Below, piece by piece: positions 25,249 to 33,650 of a stretch of DNA of 64,000 nucleotides. The stretch spans positions 41,396 through 105,395 of the forward strand of contig JAFYQM010000021.1 of assembly GCA_017547085.1 (NCBI GenBank), read 5' to 3'. Within the stretch, counting starts at the first letter, position 1. Every line of letters begins with the position of its first letter. The position numbers and the translations under genes are program-made. Under the pieces are notes generated by a model that worked only from the letters and a program-made list of their open reading frames with translations, had not been told where the DNA came from and did not search any database. Source of the DNA: Oscillibacter sp. Its GTDB lineage: Bacteria; Bacillota; Clostridia; Oscillospirales; Oscillospiraceae.

Positions 25249-26055
25249 ATGGTGTTCCCACTCTATTTCTGGCTGCTGTTTGCCGCAGCCATGCTGGTCA
25301 GTTCCATCGGCTTTAAAAATTACGTCTGGTTCATTTCCCTCGGCTATGGCTTCTCTATTGCCGCGGAAGGCCTGCTGATGCTGATTTTGTACTGTCAGGC
25401 TCTCCCTGTGGGCGCTGCTGTATGCTGCCTGCTTTTCATCATCTACGGCTGCCGTCTGGGCGGCTATCTGGCGATCCGCGAGGCGAAAAGCACCTCCTAC
25501 GCCAAAAATATGCAGGGCGAGATCAAGGACGGAAAGGTCATTCCCCTCGGGGTCAAGATCTCCATCTGGGTCACCTGCGCCGCACTGTATGTCCTGCAAG
25601 TGACGGCTGTTTTCTACCGCCTTCACAATGGCAATGCCACCAATAATCTCTGGGTTTGGATCGGCGCAGCGGTGATGGTCTTCGGCATTGCTTTTGAATC
25701 CCTCGCCGACTGGCAGAAAAATCAGGCCAAAAAGAAAAATCCCCGCCGCTTTGTAGATACAGGGCTTTACCGCATCGTCCGCTGCCCCAACTATCTGGGT
25801 GAGATGATCTTCTGGACCGGCGTAACACTCTCCGGCATCGGCGCTGTATCCGGCATCGGACAGTGGATCATGGTGCTGCTTGGATATGCAGGCATCATCT
25901 TTGTCATGTTCAGCGGTGCCCGCCGCTTGGAGATCCGCCAGAACAAGAACTACGGCAGCGATCCCGAGTACCAGCACTATGTAAAAACCGTGCCCATCCT
26001 GCTCCCCTTTGTCCCCCTGTATAGTGTGGAAAAGCACAAATTCCTCGTTGCATAA
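25249..26055 (+). CDS. DUF1295 / steroid 5-alpha-reductase-like integral membrane protein
   Basis: 268 aa with about seven membrane segments. The C-terminal third has the hallmark of the steroid reductase/ICMT superfamily: RRFVDTGLYRIVRCPNYLGE, followed by MIFWTGVTLSG and ending in a YQHYVKTVPILLP segment. The superfamily reduces steroid double bonds with NADPH or methylates prenyl-cysteine; most bacterial DUF1295 members have no assigned substrate. AAAGGAG precedes ATG 25249. It is a single-gene unit. Confidence 0.8.
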   Translation: MVFPLYFWLLFAAAMLVSSIGFKNYVWFISLGYGFSIAAEGLLMLILYCQALPVGAAVCCLLFIIYGCRLGGYLAIREAKSTSYAKNMQGEIKDGKVIPLGVKISIWVTCAALYVLQVTAVFYRLHNGNATNNLWVWIGAAVMVFGIAFESLADWQKNQAKKKNPRRFVDTGLYRIVRCPNYLGEMIFWTGVTLSGIGAVSGIGQWIMVLLGYAGIIFVMFSGARRLEIRQNKNYGSDPEYQHYVKTVPILLPFVPLYSVEKHKFLVA

Positions 26056-26059
26056 CAAA

Positions 26060-26089
26060 AGACACCGTTCGGAAAACCGGACGGTGTCT
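26060..26089. terminator. Bidirectional terminator
   Basis: A 13-bp stem with one wobble (26060-26072 with 26077-26089) and AAAA loop lies between the converging steroid-reductase-like and MocA-type genes. Confidence 0.8.
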
Positions 26090-26097
26090 TCTTCTAT

Positions 26098-27111
26098 TTA
26101 CAGCTTTATGATCTCGCCGGAACGCAGGGCCTGTCCCGCGGCGTGGGCAATGACGGTGGCCTTCACCGCATCCTCCATGGTCACAGCCGGACGGCGGTTC
26201 TCGCAGACACAGTCCACAAATTCCTGCACCTCCGCTAGATACGCCTCCTCAAACCGCTCCTGAAACGAGCCGACACACTCCGTAGCCGCACCGTTTCCCT
26301 TGTAAAGCTGGGTCAGGTTTTTTGCCGGGACACCGGAAATACGGAGGGTTCCCTCGGTACCGATGATCTCCGTCTCCACATGGTAGCCGTAGGGAGAGCA
26401 GCGGCCCGCATGAGCCATGCCGATGGCACCGTTGGTAAACTGATACAGCGCGGCAGCGGTCTCGTAATCGCCGCCTTCCCGGAATGCGGGATACTTCACT
26501 GTGGTGCCCACAGCATGCACCTGTGCCGGTTCGCAGCCCAACAGCCAACGCATCAGATCCACATCGTGAATACCCAGATCCATGAAGATACCGCCAAAGC
26601 TGCCGGTCACGCGCAGGGTTCCCTCAATGGCAGATTCCGGATCGATACCGGTACATTTCATCATATAGGGCGTGCCGATGGCACCGGAATCGATCTGGTG
26701 CTTTGCATAGACATAGCTTTTGTCGTAGCGCCGCATGAAGCCCGGCATACATACCAGTTCCGGATGCTGCTCCGCAGCCGCCTGTGTGGCAGCGCAGCGG
26801 GCCGGGTCCGTTCCCAGCGGTTTTTCAAAGAACACATGCACACCGGCATCCAGCGCCAGCTCGATCTGCTCACAATGCAGATCAGACGGCGTGACAAGCA
26901 CCACGGCATCTGGCGTTTCCTTTGCCAGCATCTCGGCAAAATCCTGATAGCAGGCGCAGATATCCAAACGTTCACGGGCCCAGTTCAGGGAATCTTCCGT
27001 CTGCGCACAGACGGCGCACAACTCCGCATTGGGGATCCGAAATGCCAGATTCTCGGCGTGGACGCGGCCCAGCCGCCCCAGTCCTGCAATGGCAACGCGA
27101 ATCTTTTTCAT
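26098..27111 (-). CDS. Gfo/Idh/MocA-family oxidoreductase (inositol dehydrogenase-like)
   Basis: 337 aa. The N-terminal Rossmann fold shows VAIAGLGRLGRVHAENLA; the family's EKP motif is present as HVFFEKPLGTDPA, and the catalytic DxxxH as GGIFMDLGIHDVDLMRWLLG. GFMRRYDKSY is typical of inositol 2-dehydrogenases (IolG), which oxidise myo-inositol with NAD. Substrate choice within this family is broad, so IolG is only the best guess. ATG 27111 follows GGAAGAAG. It lies 18 bases after the transporter gene at 27130 and is probably cotranscribed with it. Confidence 0.82.
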   Translation of the reverse strand: MKKIRVAIAGLGRLGRVHAENLAFRIPNAELCAVCAQTEDSLNWARERLDICACYQDFAEMLAKETPDAVVLVTPSDLHCEQIELALDAGVHVFFEKPLGTDPARCAATQAAAEQHPELVCMPGFMRRYDKSYVYAKHQIDSGAIGTPYMMKCTGIDPESAIEGTLRVTGSFGGIFMDLGIHDVDLMRWLLGCEPAQVHAVGTTVKYPAFREGGDYETAAALYQFTNGAIGMAHAGRCSPYGYHVETEIIGTEGTLRISGVPAKNLTQLYKGNGAATECVGSFQERFEEAYLAEVQEFVDCVCENRRPAVTMEDAVKATVIAHAAGQALRSGEIIKL

Positions 27112-27129
27112 CACGCTTCTTCCTTTCCG

Positions 27130-28437
27130 TCAAATAAACTGCGCAACGATAATGGAAACCACCATCAGGGGAATGTTGAAGTGCAAAAAGGTGGGGACAC
27201 AGGTATCCCAGATATGATCATGCTGCCCGTCCGCATTGAGGCCGGAGGTGGGGCCGAGGGTCGTATCGGAGGCGGGAGATCCGGCATCGCCCAGTGCGGC
27301 AGCCGCGGACATCAGCAGGATGGTCGCAGGAGCAGAAAAGCCGATCTGCTGGCAGAGAGGCACATAAAGCACCGCCAGCACAGGCACAGTGCTGAAGGAA
27401 CTGCCGATGCCCATGGTGACTAAGAGACCAATAAGGGTAATGACGATACCGGCGATCCACTTGCTGCCGCCCATGATATCAATGGCTGCGGAAACCAGTT
27501 CATCCACCGCACCGGTAGCGGTCATCACCGCGGCGTAACCGCCAGCCACCAGCATGATCATGGCGATCATGCCCATCAGGCCCACACCGCTGGCAAAAAA
27601 GTCGTCAATCTTGTTCCAGCGGATCGCGCCGCCGAGAATCATAATCAACACACCGCTGAGGGCGGAAAGGGCCAGAGATTCGGAGAGCACCTGAATCACA
27701 ACCACCCCGACCACTGCCACGATCGTCACATAGTGTTCGCGCGTCAGCTTGTCGGAAACCGCCTCCGTATTGGAAACATCCACTTCCACCGTCTGATAGG
27801 CTCTGGGCTTGCGGTAGGTAACAAAAATGGCGATCAGGAGTCCGGCAAGCATGGCAAGGCCGAGGATCCAGTTATAGCGGGCCACATCATTGATGGTCAC
27901 TTCCATGCCGTTGGCGGACATATTGGAGGCGATAATGCCCATGAAAATAGATCCGAAGCCAAAGGGCACACAGATATAGGGCGCTTTCAGGCCGAACGCC
28001 AGCGAACAGGCCGCCGCGCGTCGGTCGATCTTCATCTCATTGAACAGCGCCAGCATGGGCGGGATCATAATGGGAATGAACGCAATATGCACCGGCACCA
28101 GATTCTGGGACAGGCAGGCCACGCCCGCAAGGATCAACAGCAGCAGCACACCGCTTTTCCCCATGATGCGGGAGAGTTTTTTGCTCATGATATCCGCAAG
28201 ACCTGTGGCCGCCACAGCAGAGGCAAACGTCCCCAGAAAAATGTAGGCGAGAGCAGTTCCTGCGTTTGCGCCAAAGCCGCCACAGAGAATATTCATCGCC
28301 TCGGGGATTCCGATGCCAGCCAGCACCGCGCCGGTCAGTGCGGCAATGATGAGGGACATCAGCACATTCAGCTTCAGCAGGCACAGGACACACAGGACCA
28401 CAACGGAAATCAGAACAGGGTTGGTCAGAACAGACAT
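27130..28437 (-). CDS. NhaC/YuiF-type sodium:proton antiporter or related carboxylate carrier
   Basis: 435 aa with about eleven membrane segments. The C-terminal motif ALGDAGSPASDTTLGPTSGL followed by HDHIWDTCVPTFLHFNIPL is typical of the Na+/H+ antiporter group that includes Bacillus YuiF. Conserved re-entrant-like segments ACLSQNLVPVHIAFIPIMIP and GLLVTMGIGSSFSTVPVLA support a helical-hairpin exchanger fold. Related proteins may carry organic anions or amino acids. As first gene of a pair with a MocA-type oxidoreductase, it could import that enzyme's substrate; this is inference. Confidence 0.75.
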   Translation of the reverse strand: MSVLTNPVLISVVVLCVLCLLKLNVLMSLIIAALTGAVLAGIGIPEAMNILCGGFGANAGTALAYIFLGTFASAVAATGLADIMSKKLSRIMGKSGVLLLLILAGVACLSQNLVPVHIAFIPIMIPPMLALFNEMKIDRRAAACSLAFGLKAPYICVPFGFGSIFMGIIASNMSANGMEVTINDVARYNWILGLAMLAGLLIAIFVTYRKPRAYQTVEVDVSNTEAVSDKLTREHYVTIVAVVGVVVIQVLSESLALSALSGVLIMILGGAIRWNKIDDFFASGVGLMGMIAMIMLVAGGYAAVMTATGAVDELVSAAIDIMGGSKWIAGIVITLIGLLVTMGIGSSFSTVPVLAVLYVPLCQQIGFSAPATILLMSAAAALGDAGSPASDTTLGPTSGLNADGQHDHIWDTCVPTFLHFNIPLMVVSIIVAQFI

Positions 28438-28513
28438 ATCAGATTCCTCTCTTTTTTATTTCATACCATACAGAATTACCGTACCACAAACTGCGCAAAA
28501 AAACAACAAATAG

Positions 28514-28541
28514 AAAGACCCGCGAAAAAACGCGGGTCTTT
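28514..28541 (-). terminator. Terminator of the Na/Pi cotransporter gene
   Basis: A perfect 11-bp stem (28514-28524 with 28531-28541) lies just after the minus-strand gene ending at 28546. T-rich sequence lies on both sides. Confidence 0.75.
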
Positions 28542-28545
28542 TTTG

Positions 28546-30327
28546 TCATTTGATCTCTGCTACAGCTTCTATCGCATTGAGTGCATCATAGTACTTCTTG
28601 GCGCAAAGATCGATCTGCCGCTGATACTCCTCACGGTTCTCCGCTTTGAAGGTACGCAGATACTTATGAGACTGCAGGTGTGTGTCCGCTTCTTCCAACA
28701 GTGCCACGGCAATATTGGAGCAGTGGTCTGCCACGCGCTCCAAATTGTTCATGCAGTCGTTGAAGATAAAGCCTAACTCTAATGTGCACTGGCCAGCCTG
28801 CACACGCTGGATATGACGCGCCTTGAGTTCTTTGGTCAGCACATCGATCACTTCTTCCAGCGGCTCTACCATGTGGGCCTTAGCAGGATCGTTTTCCACC
28901 AGTGCAGCATAGGTCAGATCGGAGATCTCCTGCACAGCATCAAAACAAACCTGAAGCTCCTCCTTGGCCTGTCTGGAAAATTCCACCTGCTTATGAGCCA
29001 GTTCCTCCGCACGTTCCGCCAGATTGACAGCATGGTCGGAGATGCGCTCCACATTCGTCAGACAGGTAAGGTACTTAGCCGATGTCTGCGTTTCCCGCTC
29101 CGTCAATTCCTTAGCGGTGAGACGCACCAAATAGGAACCCAGCCGGTCTTCAAAACGATCCACCTTGTCTTCGCGGCTCATGATCTTATCAAACTTCTCC
29201 TGGTGGAACTCGCTCATCAGTTCAATGGACTTGCGCAGGTTCTTAAATGCGGCAGAGGACATCTGTACCATGGTCTTGCCGCTCTGCTCCAACGCCACCG
29301 ACGGATAGGAAAGAAACCGTTCATCCAACAGGTTGTCCTCGTATTCGCTGTCTTCATCCCCACTCTTATCCCGGATGGTCGTTGTGGCCATTTTCTCCAG
29401 CAGTCCGGCGCAGGGCGTCAGAATCGCAGTCGCCAGAACCTTGTAAACCGTATTGACCACAGCAATGCCAATGCTTGTAGCCGTAGCGGACATAAAGTCC
29501 AGTCCCACAAAAGTATGGATCAGATAGAAGGGGATCATCAGGATCACGGAACCGGCAACGTTAAAATACAGGTACACGAAAGCCGCCCGCTTGCCATTCA
29601 CGTTGGCACCAATGGCAGACAGCAGCACCGGCACACAGGCACCGATACACATGCCCAGCACCATGGGGACCGCAACCTCATAGCTGATCACGCCGGTCAC
29701 GGACAATGCCTGCAGAATACCAATGGATGCCGAGCAGCTCTGAATGACAGCCGTCACAACAATGCCCACTGCCATAGCAACCAACGGATTGGATACCGCG
29801 GCGATGAAGTCCAAAAAGGCCTGACTTTCCTTCAGCGGTGCCATGGCGCCGCTCATAGACTGCATGCCGCTCATCAGCACAGAGAAGGCCAGCATGATCA
29901 TACCCACGTTTTTCTTCGTCTGGTTCTTGCAGAAGAAATAGAGAATGATGCCAATAAACGAAATCAGCGCAAACATCGTAGTGGAGGAAAAGGCTCCGCC
30001 GCCCTCTACGCCAGCCAGCACCAGAATCCAGCCCGTCGCCGTAGTGCCGATATTGGCGCCCATGATGATACCGATGGCATTGGCCAGCTTCATAATACCG
30101 GAGTTTACAAAGCCCACTACCATTACAGTCGTCGCAGAGGAGGACTGAATCGCTGCCGTTACCAGTGTACCCAGCAGGACTCCTCTGAACGTTGTGGATG
30201 TTAATTTCTCCAGAATGATTTCCAGCTTACTGCCAGCAACCTTTTTCAATCCTTCTCCCAGCAGCGTCATGCCAAACAGGAAGAACCCAAGGCCGCCTAA
30301 CAGAAGGATGGTATTTGCGATGCCCAT
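28546..30327 (-). CDS. Na/Pi cotransporter family protein with PhoU-like C-terminal domain
   Basis: 593 aa from ATG 30327; an in-frame TTG at 30339 is too close to the ribosome site. Residues 1-300 hold the two inverted Na_Pi_cotrans repeats, marked by GTLVTAAIQSSSATTVMVVG and a partner VVTAVIQSCSASIGILQAL, the QSSS motifs that line the transport path. After about residue 360 comes a helical PhoU-like domain (ISDHAVNLAERAEELAH, LERVADHCSNIAVAL). The family takes up phosphate with sodium, the PhoU part probably controlling it. The gene stands alone. Confidence 0.92.
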   Translation of the reverse strand: MGIANTILLLGGLGFFLFGMTLLGEGLKKVAGSKLEIILEKLTSTTFRGVLLGTLVTAAIQSSSATTVMVVGFVNSGIMKLANAIGIIMGANIGTTATGWILVLAGVEGGGAFSSTTMFALISFIGIILYFFCKNQTKKNVGMIMLAFSVLMSGMQSMSGAMAPLKESQAFLDFIAAVSNPLVAMAVGIVVTAVIQSCSASIGILQALSVTGVISYEVAVPMVLGMCIGACVPVLLSAIGANVNGKRAAFVYLYFNVAGSVILMIPFYLIHTFVGLDFMSATATSIGIAVVNTVYKVLATAILTPCAGLLEKMATTTIRDKSGDEDSEYEDNLLDERFLSYPSVALEQSGKTMVQMSSAAFKNLRKSIELMSEFHQEKFDKIMSREDKVDRFEDRLGSYLVRLTAKELTERETQTSAKYLTCLTNVERISDHAVNLAERAEELAHKQVEFSRQAKEELQVCFDAVQEISDLTYAALVENDPAKAHMVEPLEEVIDVLTKELKARHIQRVQAGQCTLELGFIFNDCMNNLERVADHCSNIAVALLEEADTHLQSHKYLRTFKAENREEYQRQIDLCAKKYYDALNAIEAVAEIK

Positions 30328-30447
30328 AACGGAACTCAAACCTTTCTACTGTGTTATATGATACGAATTTCCCGACAAATTCTCTTCCAATATGAATCCA
30401 TTTTGCATTATATCACAAATTTTTTTAGAAGCAAATACTACCAAACG

Positions 30448-30482
30448 AAAAAACGTTCTGTTTTAAAAACAGAACGTTTTTT
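30448..30482 (-). terminator. Terminator of the SLC13-like gene
   Basis: A near-perfect 17-bp AT-capped palindrome (30448-30464 with 30466-30482) ends six bases before the stop codon of the minus-strand gene and carries T runs. Confidence 0.85.
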
Positions 30483-30487
30483 CACAT

Positions 30488-31594
30488 TTAAAACAATGCA
30501 GACGCTGCTAACAGGATCCCCAGCCCTGCCACATTCGCCAGTGTAAACACCAGCAAAAAGCGGCCGGCCTTCGCACCAGGCCAGCGGAGGTAGAGCTTCA
30601 GGGTGATCAGGCTGGCCAGAGATGCAATAGGAGTGCCAAGGCCGCCAAGATTGACACCCTCCAACAGCGGCCGCCACTGATCGGTAAAGCCGGACAGCAA
30701 CACCGCCGCAGGCACATTGCTGATGATCTGACTGGTTCCGACAGCCGTCAGCAGCGTACTGCGATTCAGCAGTTCCTGCAAAAACGCCCGCACAGCTTCC
30801 ACTCTGCCCAGATTTCCGGAGACAACGAAGAAGCACACAAAGGTTGCCAGCAGTGCAATATCCAGTCCGCGCAGCAGTTTGGGCTCCATAACGGCGATCG
30901 CAATCAACACTGCCGCCGTCATCACACCATAGTGCAGCACATGGAACACCGTCAGCAAGCACAGGACAAACAGCACTCCATACACCGCCAGTTTTTTTGC
31001 TTCTTGAAGGGTCTCCTCTTCCAGCCGCAACTCCGGAAGTTCTCTGGGAAGTACCAGCAGCGCAGCCGCTGTCAGGCACACCAGACTCACCACCGTCAGC
31101 GGCAGGGTCACCGCAAAAAATTCCCCTGCCGTCAGGCTATAAGAGGCATATAAAAACAGATTCTGGGGATTGCCCACCGGCGTGGCCATACTTCCCAAAT
31201 TGGCCGCAATGGTCTGCAGCACCAGCATGGGAATCATCGCCCCGCCGCACCCAATGCGATCCAATAGCAGCAGCGTAAAGGGAACAAACGTCAGCAGCGC
31301 CACATCATTGGTTACCAGCATGGAGCTAAAAAACGGCAGCAACACCAAAATCACACTTAATACGCGCCCGCTGTTGCTGCGCCGCAGCAACTGGAACGCC
31401 AGCCAGCGAAAGGCACCGCAAGTTTGAAATCCAGCCACCACCGCCATCAGGCACAGCAGCAGACACAGCACCCGCAGATCAATATACCCGATATATGCGC
31501 CATCCGGCGGCACAAACAACATGGTCACCACGGCGCAGACCGCCGCTACACAGAGTACAGTCTCCTTTTTAAAAAACTCCCGCAAGCGTTCCAA
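30488..31594 (-). CDS. SLC13/ArsB-NhaD superfamily anion permease
   Basis: 368 aa from a TTG start at 31594 with GGAGGAG upstream. About ten membrane segments. The ion-transporter motifs are LLPFFSSMLVTNDVALLTFV in the first half, SMATPVGNPQNLFLYA after it, and SQIISNVPAAVLLSGFT in the second half; the paired TND/SNVP and GNPQN patterns are typical of the ArsB/NhaD/citrate-transporter group. It is shorter than most members (about 420 aa). The transported anion is unknown. Single gene between two divergent or terminated units. Confidence 0.8.
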   Translation of the reverse strand: MERLREFFKKETVLCVAAVCAVVTMLFVPPDGAYIGYIDLRVLCLLLCLMAVVAGFQTCGAFRWLAFQLLRRSNSGRVLSVILVLLPFFSSMLVTNDVALLTFVPFTLLLLDRIGCGGAMIPMLVLQTIAANLGSMATPVGNPQNLFLYASYSLTAGEFFAVTLPLTVVSLVCLTAAALLVLPRELPELRLEEETLQEAKKLAVYGVLFVLCLLTVFHVLHYGVMTAAVLIAIAVMEPKLLRGLDIALLATFVCFFVVSGNLGRVEAVRAFLQELLNRSTLLTAVGTSQIISNVPAAVLLSGFTDQWRPLLEGVNLGGLGTPIASLASLITLKLYLRWPGAKAGRFLLVFTLANVAGLGILLAASALF

Positions 31595-31815
31595 AATATC
31601 TCCTCCAGAATTTTACAAAATCCGCTGCTTAGCATATCACACCCCAACCTCCTTTGCAACCAAAAGTCTACAGGAAACGATTCTTTTCCTTCCCGATAAA
31701 TACAGCATTTTTTGCAAGAATATCAGCATCAAATCATATATTATTGCAATCATTGCTGTATATAATAAAAACAAGAAGAAATAAGCCCTTGTTTTGACCG
31801 GGAAAGGAGCGCACG

Positions 31816-32706
31816 ATGAAGCACCCTGTATTTGAAGGTACTGCCACAGCCCTCGTCACCCCCATGAAGGATGATCTCTCCGTAGATTACGAAGCTCTCG
31901 GCCGTCTGATCGACTTCCAGATCGAGGCGGGCATCAACGCCCTCGTGGCTGTGGGCACCACCGGAGAAAGTGCCACACTGGAATACGCGGAACAGAAAGA
32001 GGTCATTCAGTTCACCGTGGAGCGTGTGGCGGGACGAGTGCCCGTGATTGCAGGCGCAGGCACGAACAACACGCTCCATGTTCTGGAAAACGTGCGTAAT
32101 GCCTGCGAGGCGGGAGCTGACGCGCTGTTGGTGGTGACGCCCTACTATAACAAGGCCACCCAGAACGGCCTGATCTCCCACTTCACTGCCGTGGCCGATA
32201 CCGCCACCGTTCCGGTGATCCTCTACAACGTCCCGGGCCGCACGGGCTGCAACCTGCTGCCCCAAACCGCAGCCAAGCTGGCAGAGCATCCCAATATTGT
32301 TGGCATCAAAGAGGCCAGCGGCAGCATGGCGCAGGTGGTAGAGCTGATGGCGCTGTGCCGCGGCAAAATCGACGTCTACTCCGGCGAGGACGCACTGAAT
32401 GTCCCCATCATGTCTATGGGCGGCAAGGGCGCGATCAGCGTACTTTCCAACATCATGCCCCGGGAAAGCGTTGCCATGACGGACGCATGTCTGGCAGGAA
32501 ATTATACCGTAGCTGCCGACTGGCAGTGCCAGCTGCTGCCGCTGATCCAAGCGCTGTTCTGCGAGGTGAATCCCATCCCCGCCAAGGCCGCCGTGGCCGC
32601 CTTGGGCTTTGGCCGGGAAAACCTGCGCATGCCCCTGAGCCGAATGGAGGACGCCAACCGCCAGCGGCTGTTGACCGCCATGCGGGAACTGGGACTGACG
32701 GTGTGA
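31816..32706 (+). CDS. dapA: 4-hydroxy-tetrahydrodipicolinate synthase
   Basis: 296 aa. It condenses pyruvate with aspartate semialdehyde, the first committed step of lysine and diaminopimelate synthesis. Key residues are visible: VGTTGESATL (Thr-Thr of the substrate site), TPYYNKATQNGL (catalytic Tyr), IPVILYNVPGRTG-type strand (VPVILYNVPGRTG) and the Schiff-base Lys in NIVGIKEASGS. AAAGGAG lies seven bases before ATG 31816. It acts ahead of the ddh route present at 24-25 kb. No downstream dap gene follows; a fragment of an unrelated gene lies after it. Confidence 0.95.
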   Translation: MKHPVFEGTATALVTPMKDDLSVDYEALGRLIDFQIEAGINALVAVGTTGESATLEYAEQKEVIQFTVERVAGRVPVIAGAGTNNTLHVLENVRNACEAGADALLVVTPYYNKATQNGLISHFTAVADTATVPVILYNVPGRTGCNLLPQTAAKLAEHPNIVGIKEASGSMAQVVELMALCRGKIDVYSGEDALNVPIMSMGGKGAISVLSNIMPRESVAMTDACLAGNYTVAADWQCQLLPLIQALFCEVNPIPAKAAVAALGFGRENLRMPLSRMEDANRQRLLTAMRELGLTV

Positions 32707-32710
32707 ACAC

Positions 32711-33070
32711 CACTATCTGCCTCCCCAGAACTTCTACGACATCAGTGGTATGAAGGTATTTCGTGACCTGATTTGGCTGATGCAGGGCATGATGAAGGCA
32801 GATCACAAATTCTATAAAGCCCACGGACAGTATGACTTCCCGCAGAAACAATGGCCGAAAATGCTTGCCATGTATGGTATCGGTTTCCTACTCTCCAACA
32901 AGAAACTGAAATCTAAAATGGGCAGCGCCATGACGGATGGCATGCTCATACCCTATAAAGAGTTCTGGAACAGGCCAAGAAAGAAAAGCAGCAATAAACA
33001 GCAAAATGCCTACAGCTTTTATACAGTCAAAAAAGATTGTATAAAAGCTGTAGGCATTTCAATTTCATAG
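32711..33070 (+). pseudogene. 3' fragment of a flavodoxin-fold NAD(P)H oxidoreductase-like gene (putative)
   Basis: The frame is open without a stop from inside dapA to 33068-33070, and a start is possible only at ATG 32750, which has no ribosome site. The peptide LPPQNFYDISGMKVFRDLIW, then MKADHKFYKAHGQYDFPQK and ending in MLIPYKEFWN, resembles the C-terminal third of NADPH-dependent FMN-reductase-like (iron-sulfur flavoprotein) sequences of Clostridia. The N-terminal flavin-binding part is missing, so this looks like a remnant. The last 20 codons run into a 22-bp palindrome and are unlikely to be original coding sequence. Confidence 0.5.
33004..33059 (-). terminator. Long hairpin ending the pilus operon
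   Basis: Two perfectly complementary 22-bp arms (33004-33025 and 33038-33059) enclose a 12-base loop. On the minus strand it lies just past the stop codon of the last pilus gene, followed by TTTTGCTGTTTATT. It is probably the operon terminator, and may also stop plus-strand transcripts from dapA. Confidence 0.7.
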
Positions 33071-33071
33071 G

Positions 33072-33650
33072 CTACTTCTCCACGCAGCGAAGGATGATGT
33101 AGTCCAGCATACGGGCATCCCGGGCAAAGAGGGTCAGATCCGCTTCATTATCCATCAGAACCTCTGCCTGTGCAGAATCCGAGTGTTCCACCCGTTCTAC
33201 CACATAGGAGAACGTACTGCCGGTCATGTCGGTCACGGTGACAGCGGCATCATTGGAGATGCGGTCAAAAAAATCAAACTGACCGGACTGATCGGCTCCA
33301 CCCACAATGAGTGTGCCGTCATATACAGTCCCCCAGAACCGGCAGGGATGCGAGGAAACCTTCCCTTTCTCCCAACTGCCGAAAACAGGCAGCTTGCACC
33401 CAAAAGAGGGGATCTCCAGCAGTGCGACAAAGTCTTCCCCGCCGACCTCCAGCGCAGGCATTTCCATGTTCCGGTACGTATCTTTTATCCCCGCCCTGCG
33501 CTCCGGCAGGATGGTTTCGATGGTTTGAACCAGTTCATGATTTTCTTTTTGAATCTGTCCGGTTCGAATCTGTGAGAAAATCAGCAGGCCGAGGCTGCTT
33601 ATAATCAGCAGACAGCCGATGAGAAACATCACCTTACCGCTTCTTTTCAT
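33072..33650 (-). CDS. Sortase-fold protein lacking catalytic residues
   Basis: 192 aa with an N-terminal membrane segment at about 8-26. The rest fits a class B/C-like sortase barrel: VALLEIPSFGCKLPVFGSWE resembles the first strands and the middle LIVGGADQSGQFDFFDRI aligns with the usual GH(x)n strand. However the catalytic His position is Ala119, the TLxTC motif reads TLFAR (173-177) so Cys is Arg, and the catalytic Arg position appears to be Tyr184. All three catalytic residues are therefore absent by this alignment. It overlaps the upstream pilin gene by 17 bases and is last in the operon. A structural or chaperone role at the pilus assembly site is inference. Confidence 0.7.
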   Translation of the reverse strand: MKRSGKVMFLIGCLLIISSLGLLIFSQIRTGQIQKENHELVQTIETILPERRAGIKDTYRNMEMPALEVGGEDFVALLEIPSFGCKLPVFGSWEKGKVSSHPCRFWGTVYDGTLIVGGADQSGQFDFFDRISNDAAVTVTDMTGSTFSYVVERVEHSDSAQAEVLMDNEADLTLFARDARMLDYIILRCVEK

